Assembly (NCBI RefSeq): GCF_021347895.1
Contig: NC_067123.1
Location: 3,054,149-3,118,148, forward strand
Length of the DNA stretch: 64,000 nt
Direction of reading: 5' to 3'
Origin: Acanthochromis polyacanthus
Taxonomy: Eukaryota; Chordata; Actinopteri; Pomacentridae
This document shows positions 23,680 to 33,653 of the stretch, in pieces. Position numbers and translations under genes: made by a program. How positions within the stretch are numbered: position 1 is the stretch's first letter; each line of letters opens with the position of its first letter. The notes beneath the pieces are model-generated. The model ran no database searches and was not told where the DNA came from. It saw nothing but the letters and a program-made list of their open reading frames with translations.

Positions 23680-24110
23680 GTTTTATTTATCAGATGTTTT
23701 TATCTAAAGCGACGTCTATCTGAGAGTAGATATAACACCAGCAAAGATCTAATCAAGAGAAAACAACCTGGATAAGAGCCATTAAACACGGTCTAGTGTG
23801 ATAACAGGACCGTAGTATCGACAGGAAGTCTGTCAAGTTAAAGGTGTTCAGGGAAGAGCTGGTTTCTAGTCTTGTCTTGAATGAACAGAGTTTGGCAACT
23901 CGTTCCACCATCAGGAACCACAGAGGAGGAGAGTCCAGCTATGGACCAGCCCTGTTGTGGCAGAGAAGACAGTTAAAGTCTTAGCTGTGTAGACCTGGAT
24001 GAGAGAGTTCAGGTAGGACGGGGCTGTTTTCATTCTAGTTTTCAATCCAAGTGTCAGAGTTTTGAGTTTTAGGCAGCAATCTGAACAGTGGGGTGACATC
24101 TGGGATCACT
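23680..24110 (-). mobile_element. Degraded fish LINE/SINE fragment (L2-type tail, inverted)
   Basis: CAGATGTTTTTATCTAAAGCGACGTCTATCTGAGAG resembles the complement of the common fish L2/V-SINE tail (GCTTTGGATAAAAGCGTCTG). It is followed by sequence with GGAAGAGCTGGTTTCTAGTC and AACTCGTTCCACCATCAGGA, which fits the minus-strand interior of such an element. It is heavily mutated. Confidence 0.45.
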
Positions 24111-24879
24111 GAGCTTCCTGAAGACCTTGTAAGAGGATCTGAGGTTATGCAAGAGGCAGATCATCCACCTCAGTCAAGAGATCTTCCATCACAGATAGCT
24201 GTACAAGTATCGCTAATGGAAGATCTATCTCTTGAATGAGGTATTCCAGAGGTAGATCTTTAAGATTTGCATCTTGAATAACCTCAGATCCTCTGATGTC
24301 AGGGATCAATGAGCTTCCTGAAGGCATTGTAAAAACATATCTGAGGTTTTTCAAGAGGTAGATCTGGAGGTGGAAGATCTACTTCTTTAATAGAGGTATT
24401 CAAGAGGTAGATCTTCCATCACCGATAGTTGTATGAGTATCGGTGGTGGAAGATCTACTTCTTGAATAGCCTCAGATCCTCTTAATCTCAGATCTTCCCA
24501 CACTAAGGATCACTGAGCTTCCTGAAGGCCTTGTAAGAGGACATGAGGTTATTACTGCGATCTGCTTCTTGAATACCTTTATTCAAGAGGTACAGGGTGA
24601 CACAAAAAATGGGAACCTTTTAACAATCCAATAAAGCCAATAGTGATGGAAGAAAAATATTTTATTCATACTAATTGAAACCTTAAAACATGCAATTTAA
24701 GAAACAATGATGGAATTTTCATTGTTTAAAAATTACTTCCTGTAGATGGCGTCCTCCTGTACGAATGCATTCTTGAAATCTACGTGGGGCTATCTCAAGA
24801 GTAAAGTCCACACGACTCGACCAAGAACTCTGGATGAGTTAAAACAGAGAATTCAGGATAAATTCACAGTATCCCAGCT

Positions 24880-24978
24880 GAGATGTTGCAGCGGTCAATG
24901 AGGAATCTCAACAGCAGATTTCAAGAAGGCATTCGTACAGGAGGACGCCATCTACAGGAAGTCATTTTTAAGAAATGA
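24880..24978 (+). pseudogene. mariner transposase C-terminal remnant
   Basis: The frame from 24880 reads E-MLQRSMRNLNSRFQEGIR, then TGGRHLQEVIFKK and a stop. This resembles the last part of Tc1/mariner-type transposases (SM-N-L-x-x-R, C/G-I-x-x-G-G-x-H). Upstream, TLDELKQRIQDKF is visible in another frame, so at least one frameshift is present. The catalytic domain is missing and the fragment cannot encode an active enzyme. Confidence 0.7.
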
Positions 24979-25029
24979 AAATTCCATCATTATTTCTTAA
25001 ATGGCATGTTGTATTGTTTCAATTACTAT

Positions 25030-25450
25030 GAGAGACGCCTGGTGCTTCCAGCCCAGCACGGCTCTAAATCTCTAGCCAGACTCTTCTCCTCTGTTGTTCC
25101 CAAATGGTGGAACAAACTACAAAACTCTGTGCGTTCTGCTGAGTCCCTTTCTACTTTTAAGAGACAATTGAAGACTCCATTGTTCAGAGAACACCTACGC
25201 ACTTAATCTGACTCCACCTTAGGGGTAGAATAAGTCAGGTGGTCCAAAACCCAGCACTTATTTAGGGCTGACAAAGTTGAAAAAAAAAAAAGGGGTGGTG
25301 GTTGGCAATTCTTTTGCAACTTGATGACAACACCTTTGACCAATCGCACTTGAAGCACTTTTTGCACTTACTACAGGTTTTTCCTTATTTCTGAATTCTT
25401 GCTTGTGTTGTACGTCGCTTTGGACAAAAGCGTCTGCTAAATGAAATTGT
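25030..25450 (+). mobile_element. L2-like LINE 3' end inserted into the mariner right inverted repeat
   Basis: The frame to 25206 encodes RRLVLPAQHGSKSLARLFSS, then VVPKWWNKLQ, ESLSTFKRQLKTPLFREHL and a stop. This is a familiar C-terminus of fish L2-type ORF2. The tail contains CGCTTTGGACAAAAGCGTCT and GCTAAATGA, the characteristic fish L2/V-SINE 3' end. The insert splits the mariner inverted repeat, so it is younger than the mariner element. Confidence 0.75.
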
Positions 25451-25850
25451 AGAATAAAATATTTTTCTTCCATCACTCTTGGTTTTATTGGATTGTTAAA
25501 ATGTTCCTGTTTTTTTGTGTCACCCTGTACATCTTCCACCAAGATGATTATTCAAAAGGTAGATCTTTGAGATCTACCTCTTGAATGACCTCAGATCCTC
25601 TTGACTTCAGATTCTCTGATGCCAGTGATCAATGAGCTTCCTGGTGGCCTTGTAAGAGGATCTGAGGTTATTCAAAAGATCTACCTTTTGAATACCTTTA
25701 GGAAGGTAGATCTTCCTCCAAGATTATTAGATCTTGGTAGATCTCTTGAATAACCTCAAATCCTCATATGATCCCCCAGACTCATGATCTTTTAAAACAG
25801 CATCTGCAGGACTTCCCCCATGACTTCCTCCATGACTTCTTGTCATCCGA

Positions 25851-28800
25851 TCAGGAGTAGAAGTTCTCTGCCAGCTTCCTCATCCTCTTATTGCTGTAAG
25901 GAAGTGGTGGAGATGGTTTCTGCTGGACTGGTGCCATCCTGAACATCAGAGCATCCACCTGATCCTCTGGAGCAGTCTGGTACTCCGAGTCATCCCCCTT
26001 CAGCTCCTCTTTGTTCAGGTTGGGATGACAGCATTTGTAGTAGAGGATCTTCAGCAGGAGGCCGAGGACGTAGACTGAAATCACACCAGCAGCGGTGACG
26101 GCGGCGTTCAAGGGAGGAACCGCGGCGTAAGGAGGATCCGTGATCATCTTCCAGCACCAGACACCACAGAGGACAGAGATGTCCACCAGCATGAAGCTGT
26201 GGTACACCAGAGTCCGGTACCTGGTCCGACCCTCGGTCACATTGAACCAGTCGAAGTACCAGATGAGGCCCACCGTGGCCCGGTACAGCCACTCCCCACC
26301 AGCGCTGTCCATGAAGTCGGTCTGGGACCTCCAGGCGAAGAAGAAGAAGACCATCCAGGAGCAGATGAGGTGGGTGAAGACAAAGCAGGGCAGCACGGAG
26401 GCGAAGAGGGCGACGGCGGTGAGGCGGGACGCGATCAGGAGGAGGTTCCACAGGAAGTAGACCAGAGACGAACCGAAGCACTGATTTTGTTTGTCAGGGA
26501 GGAAGGAACGAAGAGAACGATGGTAGGTGGTCACACAGAATGCTATGGCCGATGCTGAACCCACCGCCTTTAGAACTGAGGAGGAGAAGAAGGAGAAGAC
26601 CGTTGAAGTCCACATATACAAACTAAATCAATGTAAAAAGCTGTAAGGTACTGAATCAGTCCAGAAACATCTAAAAAAACATCTACCCTAACCTCCTCAG
26701 AACATCTGGTTCTTCATCTCCAGTAACTTTATCAATGATCAGATTTCTACCTTCATACTGGGAATATTTCCAGAGTTCCAGCTCCCTTTGTTTCTCCTCC
26801 TAAATGTCCTGGTTCTATCTGCTGGACTGATGAAGTTCTGAGGCTCAGAAATGATGGAAAAAGTCCATTAAAAAGTGATAAATCTGGACCCACCTCTATG
26901 GAACTCTGGAAATTTTCCCAGTATGGAGGTAAATAATGAAGTTCTGAGATCTTTCTGGAACATTTCTTCGATCAGTAAAACCACTGAGACAGGCCTGACT
27001 GCTGAACCTGACCAGAACCTGACTAGAACCTGACCGGTGAAGGTGTCCAGCCGACCCTCCTGCAGGATGATGGTCAGCATCAGGACCAGCTGGGGGGCGC
27101 TCTCTGTGAATGTCTCTATGATCTTCAGCATGCTCAGATCGTGGGTCAGATACACCACGAAGCCGTTATTGTTCTTCAAGTAACAGTTGAGGACAGAAAG
27201 TTCCAGAACGCTGGCATGTCTGAGGACAGAATGAAGCAGAACCAGTCGGACCGGGTCAACAGAACCACGACTCAGCAGGTTAATGCCAGAAATCTCCTCA
27301 TGCAGACAGATCTGAAAACATTCTACAACTGTTAAAAAATATATTTACCATCTTTCAGTCCTTAAGATAACCATTTTATTAAATAACTGTTAAATAGTTT
27401 TGTGTTCTGCTGATTTACAGACAGTAAAAAGTGAAATTTTACAGTAAAACATTGTTTAAAAAGACAAAACTATTTACAGTTATTCTGTGTTTCATTGTGG
27501 ATTACAATAATTATTATTATTTTCTGTGATTTTACCAGATATTATCTGAAATTTAACAAAACGGGGGAAAAAAATAACAGTTAAATAATGTATTTCCTAC
27601 TTTTCAATCCTGTTTTCTCTCTTAAAGTTAACCTGTAAATTAAGAACATGTAAATTAATACTTTATCTGTGAGTTAATCACTTATTATCTGTGTTTAACT
27701 CAACGGGAAAAATAAGAGTAAAAAAATTATTAATTTTATTTCAAAACAGCAAATATCTGTATAAAAAAGATTTTTTTGCTTTTTTAAAATACAGTAAAAA
27801 AAATTAAAAAGTAAAAAAAACAATCTAAATAATTAATGTGGAAAATAATCCAAAGATTAATTGATAATAAAAATTTTAAATAATCATTAGTTGCATCTAA
27901 TGTGGTCTATAAAATGACAAAAATGAAAAATATTCAAGATGACACCTTTACATTGACCATAACCCAAATATATTCACAAAAACAGCAACAAAAAAAACAG
28001 TAAAATTTTGATATTTTTTCTTTAAAATGACTCAAATATGTGGTTTTAGGAAACCTTTAGTGACATTTTTCAGCATTTTATCAACACATTCTGCTGCATC
28101 TGAGGATTATTTTGTAAATTAGGGCTGAAATGATCATTTTCTTGACCGATTAATGTGGAAAATAATCCTCAGAATAAAAATAGCCTGAAGGCTCGATGCG
28201 GTTTCTGTTCTTTGGGAACCGTCCTGTGACTCTGTCGGTATTTTAGCTTGAAAATGAGGAACTCTGATGTTGTAGTAATGTCGTCATGTGAAACAGGAAG
28301 CTGAGGCGTGTTTGAACTTCCTGTCGCCGCGGCAACAACATCTGTACATAAAGCATGACTCGGTGAGAACAAAGGTTGAATTTAAAGGAAACAAAACAGC
28401 TCATTGACATAACATGTTTTACTTTCTGTTTCACGGCTAATATCGGAGTCTGATGAGAATATTTCAGTCAGTCGTGAAGCATTAGTTCAGAATCTCGTTT
28501 AGTTTTGTAATCTTGTCTGAACAGTTCAGCTGCAGAATAACTCTTGTCTGCGTTTCCAGTGAACTGAGGAATGTTTCCAGGAAATCCAAGAGCTTCAAGC
28601 TTAAGTGAAACTACTGGAAACCTGTGCAAAGGTTTAGACTTCTACAAGGCAAAACTCTGCTAGGATGCAGCCAAAACCATCTAAAACGTATGAGAAACAT
28701 GCAAAGACGGCATCTTTACATGGAAAAAATCCCAAATAAATGACTAAAGGACAAAGAAAGACTGTAAATAAGAGTCAAAATGTAAACAATGTTGGTATTT

Positions 28801-30288
28801 TCAGTTTAAAAATGAGTCAAATCTCCCACTTTTGATGACAAAAGTACTAAAAATTACTGTGTTTTCACTAAAAATGACTGTTTAGACTTTTATTTGCAGT
28901 TTTTCTTTTCATCTTGGACATTTTCCACTATTTTCTCTCATTTTATAGATGGAATTAGCTGCAAGTAACTCTTACTTTCATGACTAAATGTCTAAAATTA
29001 AGTTATTTCTCGTAGTTTGACTTTAAATTAAGCTTCTAAAAAAAACTAGCTGGATGATCAATTCCACTTTCTGAAGCCAAAGTACTAAAAATGAACGTGT
29101 TTAGACTTTTATTTTCTCAGTCTTTTCTGAATCTATGTGGGTTTTGGTCTATAAAGGCACCATCTTGGACATTTGTCACTATTTTCTGACATTTTCTGGA
29201 CAAAATGAGCTGCATCTGGTTTTCTTTTCAAAATGCTGGATGACTATAGTTCTGGTGTCACAGAGGGGGAAAAATAAGAAAATATTCATATGTAAGAAGC
29301 TTTATTTGAGTCATTTTTAGAGAGAAAACACCAAAATGTCATTTTTTTTAACTCTTATTTGTTGTTTTCCTGAGCCCTTAATGAAAAGATTTTACTTTTG
29401 GCGCATTTTTCATTCATTTCTGCCATTTTATAGATAACATTAGCTGCAAATAGCTGTTATTTATTTGATTAATTGTTTAAAATTAAGTTGTTTCTAGCAG
29501 TTTGAGTTTAAATAAAGCTCTTAATCTGAAAATATCAACTTAGTTGGATGATCAGTTCCATTTTTTAAAGTAAAACTACCAAAAACTACTGTTTTAACTT
29601 TTATTTGCAGGTTTTTTAGTCACTTTTGGCTGCCTAAATGTCAAAACACTGTAATTTTAAGTGCTTTGGCCATAGAAAGTGACTAAAAACTGCAAATAAA
29701 AGTAATTTTTAGTAATTTTGCTGTAGAAAGTGACTAAAAAACTGCAAATAAAAGTAATTCTTTGTACTTTTGTTGTAGAAAGTGACAAAAAAACTGAAAA
29801 TAAAATAATTTTTAGTACTTTTTCCATATAAAGTGACTGAAAAACTGCAAATAAATGCCCAAACACTAAACAATTTAGTAATTTTGCCTGAAATAATGAA
29901 GATGATGATGATAATTTAAACTCTCACTGCTGTAAACAGACTCATTCAAACGTCCCGAGGTCCTTGAACGCACCATCCCGGCTCTGACCCACCTCAGGTA
30001 GATCCCCAGCTGCAGCAGGTGGACCAGTCTCAGCTGGTTCTGGCTCAGGCTTCTCTCCACCTTGGTTTCCCTCCTGAAGTCCTCGTAGCGGTACCAGAAC
30101 CAGCTGTAGACCTGGACCAGCACCGAGGAGCCCACCAGCAGCACCACCAGAATCCCCAGACTCCAGTAGGCCCCGGCCCGGTAGAAGCTGACAGCAGCCC
30201 AGATGTCCAGGCCCACATCCAGCAGGAACACAGGTAGACCCACACAGGTGAACAGGAAGTCCAGACGGGAGAATTTGAAGCTGCTCAT
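25851..30288 (-). CDS. xkr8: XK-related protein 8 (XKR8), caspase-activated phospholipid scramblase, copy 1
   Basis: Three minus-strand coding exons: 30288-29993, 27219-27035 and 26575-25851. They give 1206 nt, or 401 residues (human XKR8 is about 395). The splice phases agree (2, then 1). Family signatures include the YLTHDLSMLKIIETFTESAP segment in exon 2 and the FLPDK, FLWNLLLIA, TDFMDSAGGEWLYRATVGLI and NVTEGRTR motifs in exon 3. Many hydrophobic segments fit the multi-pass plasma membrane fold. In mammals XKR8 works with basigin or neuroplastin and exposes phosphatidylserine after caspase cleavage of its tail. Here the tail carries DQVD at 365-368, followed by Ala, identical to the caspase-3 site I recall for mammalian XKR8. 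The gene is convergent with eya3 and tandem with a second copy upstream. It is the more diverged copy (for example FDWFNVTEGRTRYR). Intron 1 is AT-rich and about 2.8 kb. Confidence 0.93.
27220..29992 (-). other. Intron 1 of XKR8 copy 1, AT-rich with small repeats
   Basis: No exon is recognised between 27220 and 29992. A segment at about 28000-28370 is homologous to 37880-38245. A unit of about 60 bp (AGAAAGTGACTAAAAA-CTGCAAATAAAAGTAATT) is tandemly repeated about four times at 29640-29860. Short open frames in this intron lack family similarity. Confidence 0.6.
28000..28370. repeat. Repeat shared with the region upstream of XKR8 copy 2 (37880-38245)
   Basis: Both regions share TTTTGTAAATTxGGGCTGA, ATAATCCTCAGAATAA, GGTATTTTAGCTTGAAAATGAGGAACTCT and ATGTGAAACAG-AAGCTGAGG in the same order. 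One lies in intron 1 of copy 1, the other about 1 kb upstream of copy 2. It is either a dispersed repeat or a rearranged trace of the XKR8 duplication. Confidence 0.65.
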
Positions 30289-30445
30289 GCTTCAGAAACA
30301 CGGCGGGCAGAAACACAACTGAAACTTTTCAAGCTGAGACAAAGTTCAGAGTCTGAAACACGCCTCCTGCTGCTCTTAAAGGAACAGCTGCAGCCTGAAG
30401 CAACAGGCTTTTACTATGAAATCACTTCCTGTTCAGACATTAGAG

Positions 30446-30858
30446 CAGGGTTCGGCAAGTAGATGTGGCTTCGCGCCAAAATGTTTGTAAACAATCGAAC
30501 AGCGGGTCAACCTGCGGGGGGGCGCGGGGCGATGCCGCGAGCAGCGGAGCTTCTCCAGCTGATCGCTGCTGCTTGGGACACACGTCTCAGTTCTGATCAC
30601 AGATGTATTAAAAATGACTCCGGAGACACACACACGTTTTACACACACTGTTGCTCAGTGAAATCTGGCTGGTACAACCGTCCGAGCAGTAGCGCAAACG
30701 CGGAAATGCCCGGCAGCAGCCGACCACGAGAGTTTCGTGTTGCGGTGACGGACTGGCTTGGCTCCGTGCCAAATCAAATTTTCAAAATCATCTGGCGGGC
30801 CAGATATTATTCCTGACAGGCCAGTTTTGGCCCGCGGGCCGCCAGTTGCCGGCCACTG
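30446..30858. mobile_element. hAT MITE upstream of XKR8 copy 1
   Basis: Ends CAGGGTTCGGCAA and TTGCCGGCCACTG are inverted repeats of hAT type. They are flanked by CATTAGAG (30438-30445) and CACTAGAG (30859-30866), an 8-bp target duplication with one mismatch. The 413-bp element is GC-richer than its surroundings and has no transposase. It lies about 160 bp upstream of the copy 1 start codon, within possible promoter sequence. Confidence 0.8.
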
Positions 30859-31024
30859 CACTAGAGGATGTGTAACCATAGCAACACTGAGTCAGGCAGC
30901 AGAAAAACACTCAGAGACACTTTTTCTGTCATGCTGTAGCTCAAACAACTCTAAGAAAAAATGAAAATAAGACAGAAAATAATGAAAAATGTCCAATCTG
31001 ACCCTTTATCTTCACTAAAGTCCA

Positions 31025-31560
31025 AGTATGCCATGAAATATACCATGAAAATACCATTAAATATACGATGAAAATACCATAAAATACCATGAAATATACC
31101 ATGAAAATACCATAAAATACCATGAAATATACCATTAAAATACCATAAAAATACCATGGAATATACCATCATAATACAATAAGAATACCACAATAACACC
31201 ATAAAATACCACAATAATACCATAAAAATACCATGAAATATACCATGAAAATACCATTAAATATACGATGAAAATACCATAAAAATACCATGAAATATAC
31301 CATAAAAATACCATAAAATACCATGAAATATACCATGAAAATACCATAAAAATACCATAAGAATACCACAATAACACCATAAAATACCACAATAATACCA
31401 TAAAAATACCATGAAAATAACACAATACCATAATACCATGAAATATACCAAAAAATACCACAATATTACCATTAAATATATCATGAAAATACCATAAAAA
31501 TACCATATAGTACCATGAAAATACTATCATACCACAATAATAAAAATACCATAATGATAA
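31025..31560. repeat. ATACCATAAAA / ATACCATGAAAT minisatellite
   Basis: A degenerate tandem repeat of ATACCAT(A/G)AAA(A/T) units with larger higher-order blocks. It generates long artificial minus-strand frames (MVFLWYF-type), which are not genes. Related arrays lie at 35105-35480 and 36440-36870, inside intron 1 of XKR8 copy 2. Confidence 0.9.
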
Positions 31561-31764
31561 AAAGTCTCCTTTACTTCGCCTAAAATCTTTTCTGATCAAA
31601 ACTTTTCACCGTTTTATTGACCGACAACTTCACTGTAAAAACCATGTAAATCAGCAAAAACAACAACAACAAAAACAGATAAACAACAACAGCTTTAATA
31701 ACTTTACAGAACAGACGAGGTAAAAACAGAAAAGTAGAAGATTCAGGTTTAAATGAACCAAACA

Positions 31765-33130
31765 TTGATTAGAGTTTACAAACAGGAAGTAAACATCATC
31801 GTTCAACTGTAACAGAACAGGAAGAGGAACTTATTGGTAAATTTACATTCAGAGGTTTAACAAAATAAAATCACTTAGAAATTTTACTTTCATATAAAAC
31901 CACAAATCTGACATTTTCACCAGTTTATCTAAATGGTCCAGGTTTAAAATGGACCAAAATACTCAGATTTTTGTCATTTTTCATCATTAACTATTAAATT
32001 TAATAGTTACACAAAACCAGGTTGGATTTTCTTTTACTGTATTTTCAAAATAAAAGGCAGAAACTGTAACTAAAATTTCTAAAAAAAATAGTTTTTTTCT
32101 TCTCATTTATCAAGTAAAAATAGAACTACATACCTAAAGTAATAAAATGTGATTTATTTCATTGAAAAAGCACCAAATGTTTGTTTTATAACTGAGCTTA
32201 AAATATCAAAATATCCCAGATTAAGGCAGAGAAATGTGAAGATTTTTTCATACTTCTAATATTTCCACTTACATTCATTCCACTAACTTCCTGCATTTAT
32301 CAGGTGATTCACCTGCTAATTTAGCTTTAAAAACTAGATTCAGACTCTGAAGTAAACAAATACTGATTAGAGTTTACAACACAAACAGGAAGTAAAAAAG
32401 AGGAATTTACATTCAGAGGTTTAACAAAATAAAATAATTCAGAAATTTTTACTGTCGTATAAAACTAGAAATCGGTAATTTTAACCAATAATCTAAATGT
32501 TCCAGGTTTAAAGTTGTCCAAAATAGCCAAATGTTCATTATCTGAGTTACACAAAACCAGGTAGTTGTTGTTTTTTTCAAAATAAAAGGCTGTACTGTAC
32601 TGTAACTAAAATATCTAAAAACTTTTCTCCCCATTTTAAGAAGTAAAAATAGAACTATGTACCTAAAGTAATAAAATACGATTTGCTTTATGGAAAAAGC
32701 ACCAACGTTGGGCTTAGAAACTAGCTTAAAATATTAAAATATCCCAAATTAAGGCAGAGAAATGTGATGATTTGTTTTGAATCCTGAGATTTTTTTTCAT
32801 ATTAAAATCATTTAGAAACTATAATTTTGTATAAAATTAGCACAAAACCACAGATCTGTCATTGTAACCAATTAATCTAAATGTTCCCAATTTAATATTG
32901 ACCAAAATATTCAGATTTTTGTTGTTTTACACAAAAACAAGTTGTTGTTGTTGTTTTTCTATTGTATTTTCAAAATAAAAGCCAGAAACTGTAACTAAAA
33001 TACATATTTTTTTTAAAGGAAAAAATTTACATTTTCTATTTATTCATGCCATTTTCCTCCTCCAGGACAGAAATTCTATTGTTTGTACTGTATTTTCAAA
33101 ATAAAAGACAGACACTGTGACAGCCATTAT
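31765..33130. repeat. Threefold ~0.4-0.55 kb repeat between the XKR8 genes
   Basis: Three diverged units lie at about 31765-32300, 32340-32790 and 32800-33130. Each carries, in order, TTTAACAAAATAAAAT, AATCTAAATG-TTCC, ACACAAAACCAGGT, a TTTTCAAAATAAAAGGC segment and CTGTAACTAAAAT. The first two also share CCTAAAGTAATAAAAT and AAGGCAGAGAAATGTGA. This is a local tandem triplication with no coding content. Confidence 0.7.
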
Positions 33131-33653
33131 GCTGTTCTAGAGGATGAATTTTCTCCTTAGTTTCAGCTGTCTTTTGAAAATAATCATCAGTTTGAGCTCA
33201 TTTCTGTCTATAAAATGTTAGAGAATTACAAAGATTGCGCCTTTACATCCACCAAAGATCAAGTACATTCCTGAAGAACAAAGACAAACAATTAAAAAAA
33301 TAGTTTTTGGTATTTTTGCTTGAAAAATGTCCCCAATCTTTGGCTTTAGTGAACACTGATGGACATTGTTTTCTGACATTTTACAGACCAAACAACGACT
33401 GGATTAATGAGGAAAACTGGTTTTACCAAATAGTTATTCAAGAAAATGACATTTTTAGCTCTAGTTCTCAGAAGTGTTCATTAGCAGCTTCATCTGTGGA
33501 TTAAAATGTCAGAAAATAATGAAAAATGGTGGTTTTCGCTTTAAAAATGTCTCCAGTTTTGGTTTGACAGACATTTTTCTCCGTCTCCTGACATTTTTCA
33601 GACCCAACAGCTGCAGAACAGCAGAACTAATAACAATGCAACAATAATCCAGG
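33131..33653. other. Downstream flank of XKR8 copy 2
   Basis: AT-rich sequence after the copy 2 stop codon, probably its 3' UTR on the minus strand. No other feature was recognised, and no polyadenylation signal could be fixed with confidence. Confidence 0.4.

Larger units (their letters stand above)
24593..25527. mobile_element. mariner-like element with 188-bp inverted repeats, interrupted by a LINE
   Basis: The ends CAGGGTGACACAAAAAA...TTTTTTTGTGTCACCCTG are flanked by TA on both sides (24591-24592 and 25528-25529). The left inverted repeat runs 24593-24780. The right one begins at 24917 and continues to about 25030, then resumes at about 25451-25527 after an inserted LINE fragment. Only about 136 bp separate the repeats. 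A short piece of transposase remains, so the element is an internally deleted mariner. Confidence 0.8.
24140..25790. repeat. GATCTACCTCTTGAATGACCTCAGATCCTC repeat cluster, split by a mariner element
   Basis: Short inverted and direct segments built on AAGAGGTAGATCTTCCATCA, CTCAGATCCTCTTG and GAGCTTCCTGAAGGCCTTGTAAGAGGA fill 24140-24592 and resume at 25528-25790. The mariner remnant (24593-25527) has inserted into this cluster. The repeats are palindrome-prone and lie just downstream of the first XKR8 gene. Confidence 0.65.

Noticed and set aside
26199..26558. 119-codon plus-strand frame opposite XKR8 copy 1
   Set aside because: Antisense shadow of exon 3 of XKR8 copy 1, with no family similarity of its own.
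30951..31599. Minus-strand frames rich in MVFLWYF and MVYFM repeats
   Set aside because: They are translations of the ATACCATAAAA minisatellite in several frames, and the intron or intergenic context gives no coding support.
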